From: an uncultured Frankiales bacterium | Lineage (GTDB): Bacteria; Actinomycetota; Actinomycetes; Mycobacteriales; SCTD01 | Reading direction: 5' to 3' | DNA length: 5,113 bases | Assembly: GCA_946479905.1 (NCBI GenBank) | Contig: CAMLIA010000258.1 | Span: 1-5,113, forward strand | Shown here: positions 4,795 to 5,113 of the stretch, piece by piece | Layout: the number at the start of each line of letters is the position of its first letter | Position numbering within the stretch: position 1 is the first letter of the stretch | Program-made: the position numbers and the translations under genes | Notes under the pieces: generated by a model | What the model saw: only the letters and a program-made list of their open reading frames with translations | Told to the model about the DNA's origin: nothing | The model's database searches: none

Positions 4795-5113
4795 GTGCGC
4801 TACGCCGTCGTGCTGTTCACCTCCGACCGCGGGATCACGCCCCGCGACGCCGCTCTTGCCGCCGAGCAGAACGGGTTCGACACCTTCTACGTGCCGGAGC
4901 ACACCCACATCCCGGTGAAGCGCGAGGCCGCGCACCCGGGGACGGGTGGCGCGGAGCTGCCCGACGACCGGTACTCCCGCACCCTCGACCCGTGGGTCTC
5001 GCTCGCGACCGCCGCGGCCGTCACGGAGCGCATCCGGCTCTCCACGGCCGTGGCGCTGCCCGTCGAGTCGGACCCGATCACCCTGGCGAAGGCGATCGCC
5101 ACCCTGGACCACC
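4795..5113 (+). CDS. LLM-class F420-dependent oxidoreductase, N-terminal part (runs off window)
   Basis: The first 106 residues of a luciferase-like monooxygenase-family protein, cut by the window end (full members are about 280-350 aa). The start MRYAVVLFTSDRGITP is the first strand of the TIM barrel. Next come ALAAEQNGFDTFYVPEHTHIP (residues 20-40), then RYSRTLDPWVSLATAAAVT (58-76), RIRLSTAVALPVESDPI (78-94) and LAKAIATLDH (96-105). These match the pattern of the actinobacterial TIGR03619-like group, in which the cofactor is usually F420 rather than FMN; substrate cannot be told. GTG 4795 is supported by the ribosome binding site GGGAGAG (4784-4790), four bases before it. Divergent from dnaG. 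The KstR-type palindrome upstream suggests a role in sterol or steroid breakdown; some F420-type oxidoreductases do occur in mycobacterial KstR regulons. The assignment to the LLM superfamily is firm, the F420 cofactor and the steroid link less so. Confidence 0.9.
   Translation, partial: MRYAVVLFTSDRGITPRDAALAAEQNGFDTFYVPEHTHIPVKREAAHPGTGGAELPDDRYSRTLDPWVSLATAAAVTERIRLSTAVALPVESDPITLAKAIATLDH

Noticed and set aside
2930..4918. Long open frame on the plus strand across dnaG (662 codons)
   Set aside because: Antisense shadow of dnaG: composition is repetitive Arg/Leu/Asp/Val/Gly without any family motif, and it runs through both promoters and into the oxidoreductase in the wrong frame. The minus-strand primase has every catalytic motif.

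Overview
The window is very GC-rich, with codon third positions almost always G or C, GTG starts, no CCA encoded on the tRNA, a DUF5709-type acidic protein, a mycosin-like membrane-anchored S8 protease and an F420-type luciferase-family oxidoreductase. Together these point to chromosomal DNA of a high-GC actinomycete. A Nocardioides-like member of the Nocardioidaceae is my best guess from gene content and style, not from any search.

Left part (1-1745): a tRNA-Asn(GUU) gene on the minus strand starts the window. Divergent from it, on the plus strand, are a 115-aa acidic DUF5709-family protein and a secreted subtilisin-like (S8) serine protease. The protease reads through its catalytic domain in one frame, and its Pro/Thr-rich stalk and C-terminal membrane anchor lie in the -1 frame. 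The switch falls at or just after a run of five G at 1434-1438, so the gene as written carries a frameshift (sequencing or assembly indel, real mutation, or less likely recoding). Middle (1757-2435): a stand-alone RmlC-like cupin of the dTDP-4-dehydrorhamnose 3,5-epimerase family, followed by a short gap between convergent genes that is almost filled by a 23-bp inverted repeat (22 of 23 positions pair) around a 56-nt spacer.

Right part (2436-5113): on the minus strand is dnaG, complete and with all key residues, followed with a 4-base GTGA overlap by an unrecognised 156-aa protein, so the two look like a translationally coupled pair. Divergent from dnaG is the beginning of an LLM-class, probably F420-dependent, oxidoreductase that runs off the window end. 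The 53-bp gap between them holds both promoters and a 20-bp palindrome that fits the published KstR operator consensus TnnAACnnGTTnnA. This suggests that the oxidoreductase belongs to a sterol-catabolism regulon and that the repressor site also covers the -35 region of dnaG.

Several plus- and minus-strand genes have a TAGNNT hexamer 6-8 nt before the start codon and no clear Shine-Dalgarno sequence, the usual layout of leaderless actinobacterial transcripts. The window looks like core chromosome rather than a mobile island. I see no transposase, phage gene, CRISPR array or toxin-antitoxin pair. No intergenic stretch exceeds about 110 bases.
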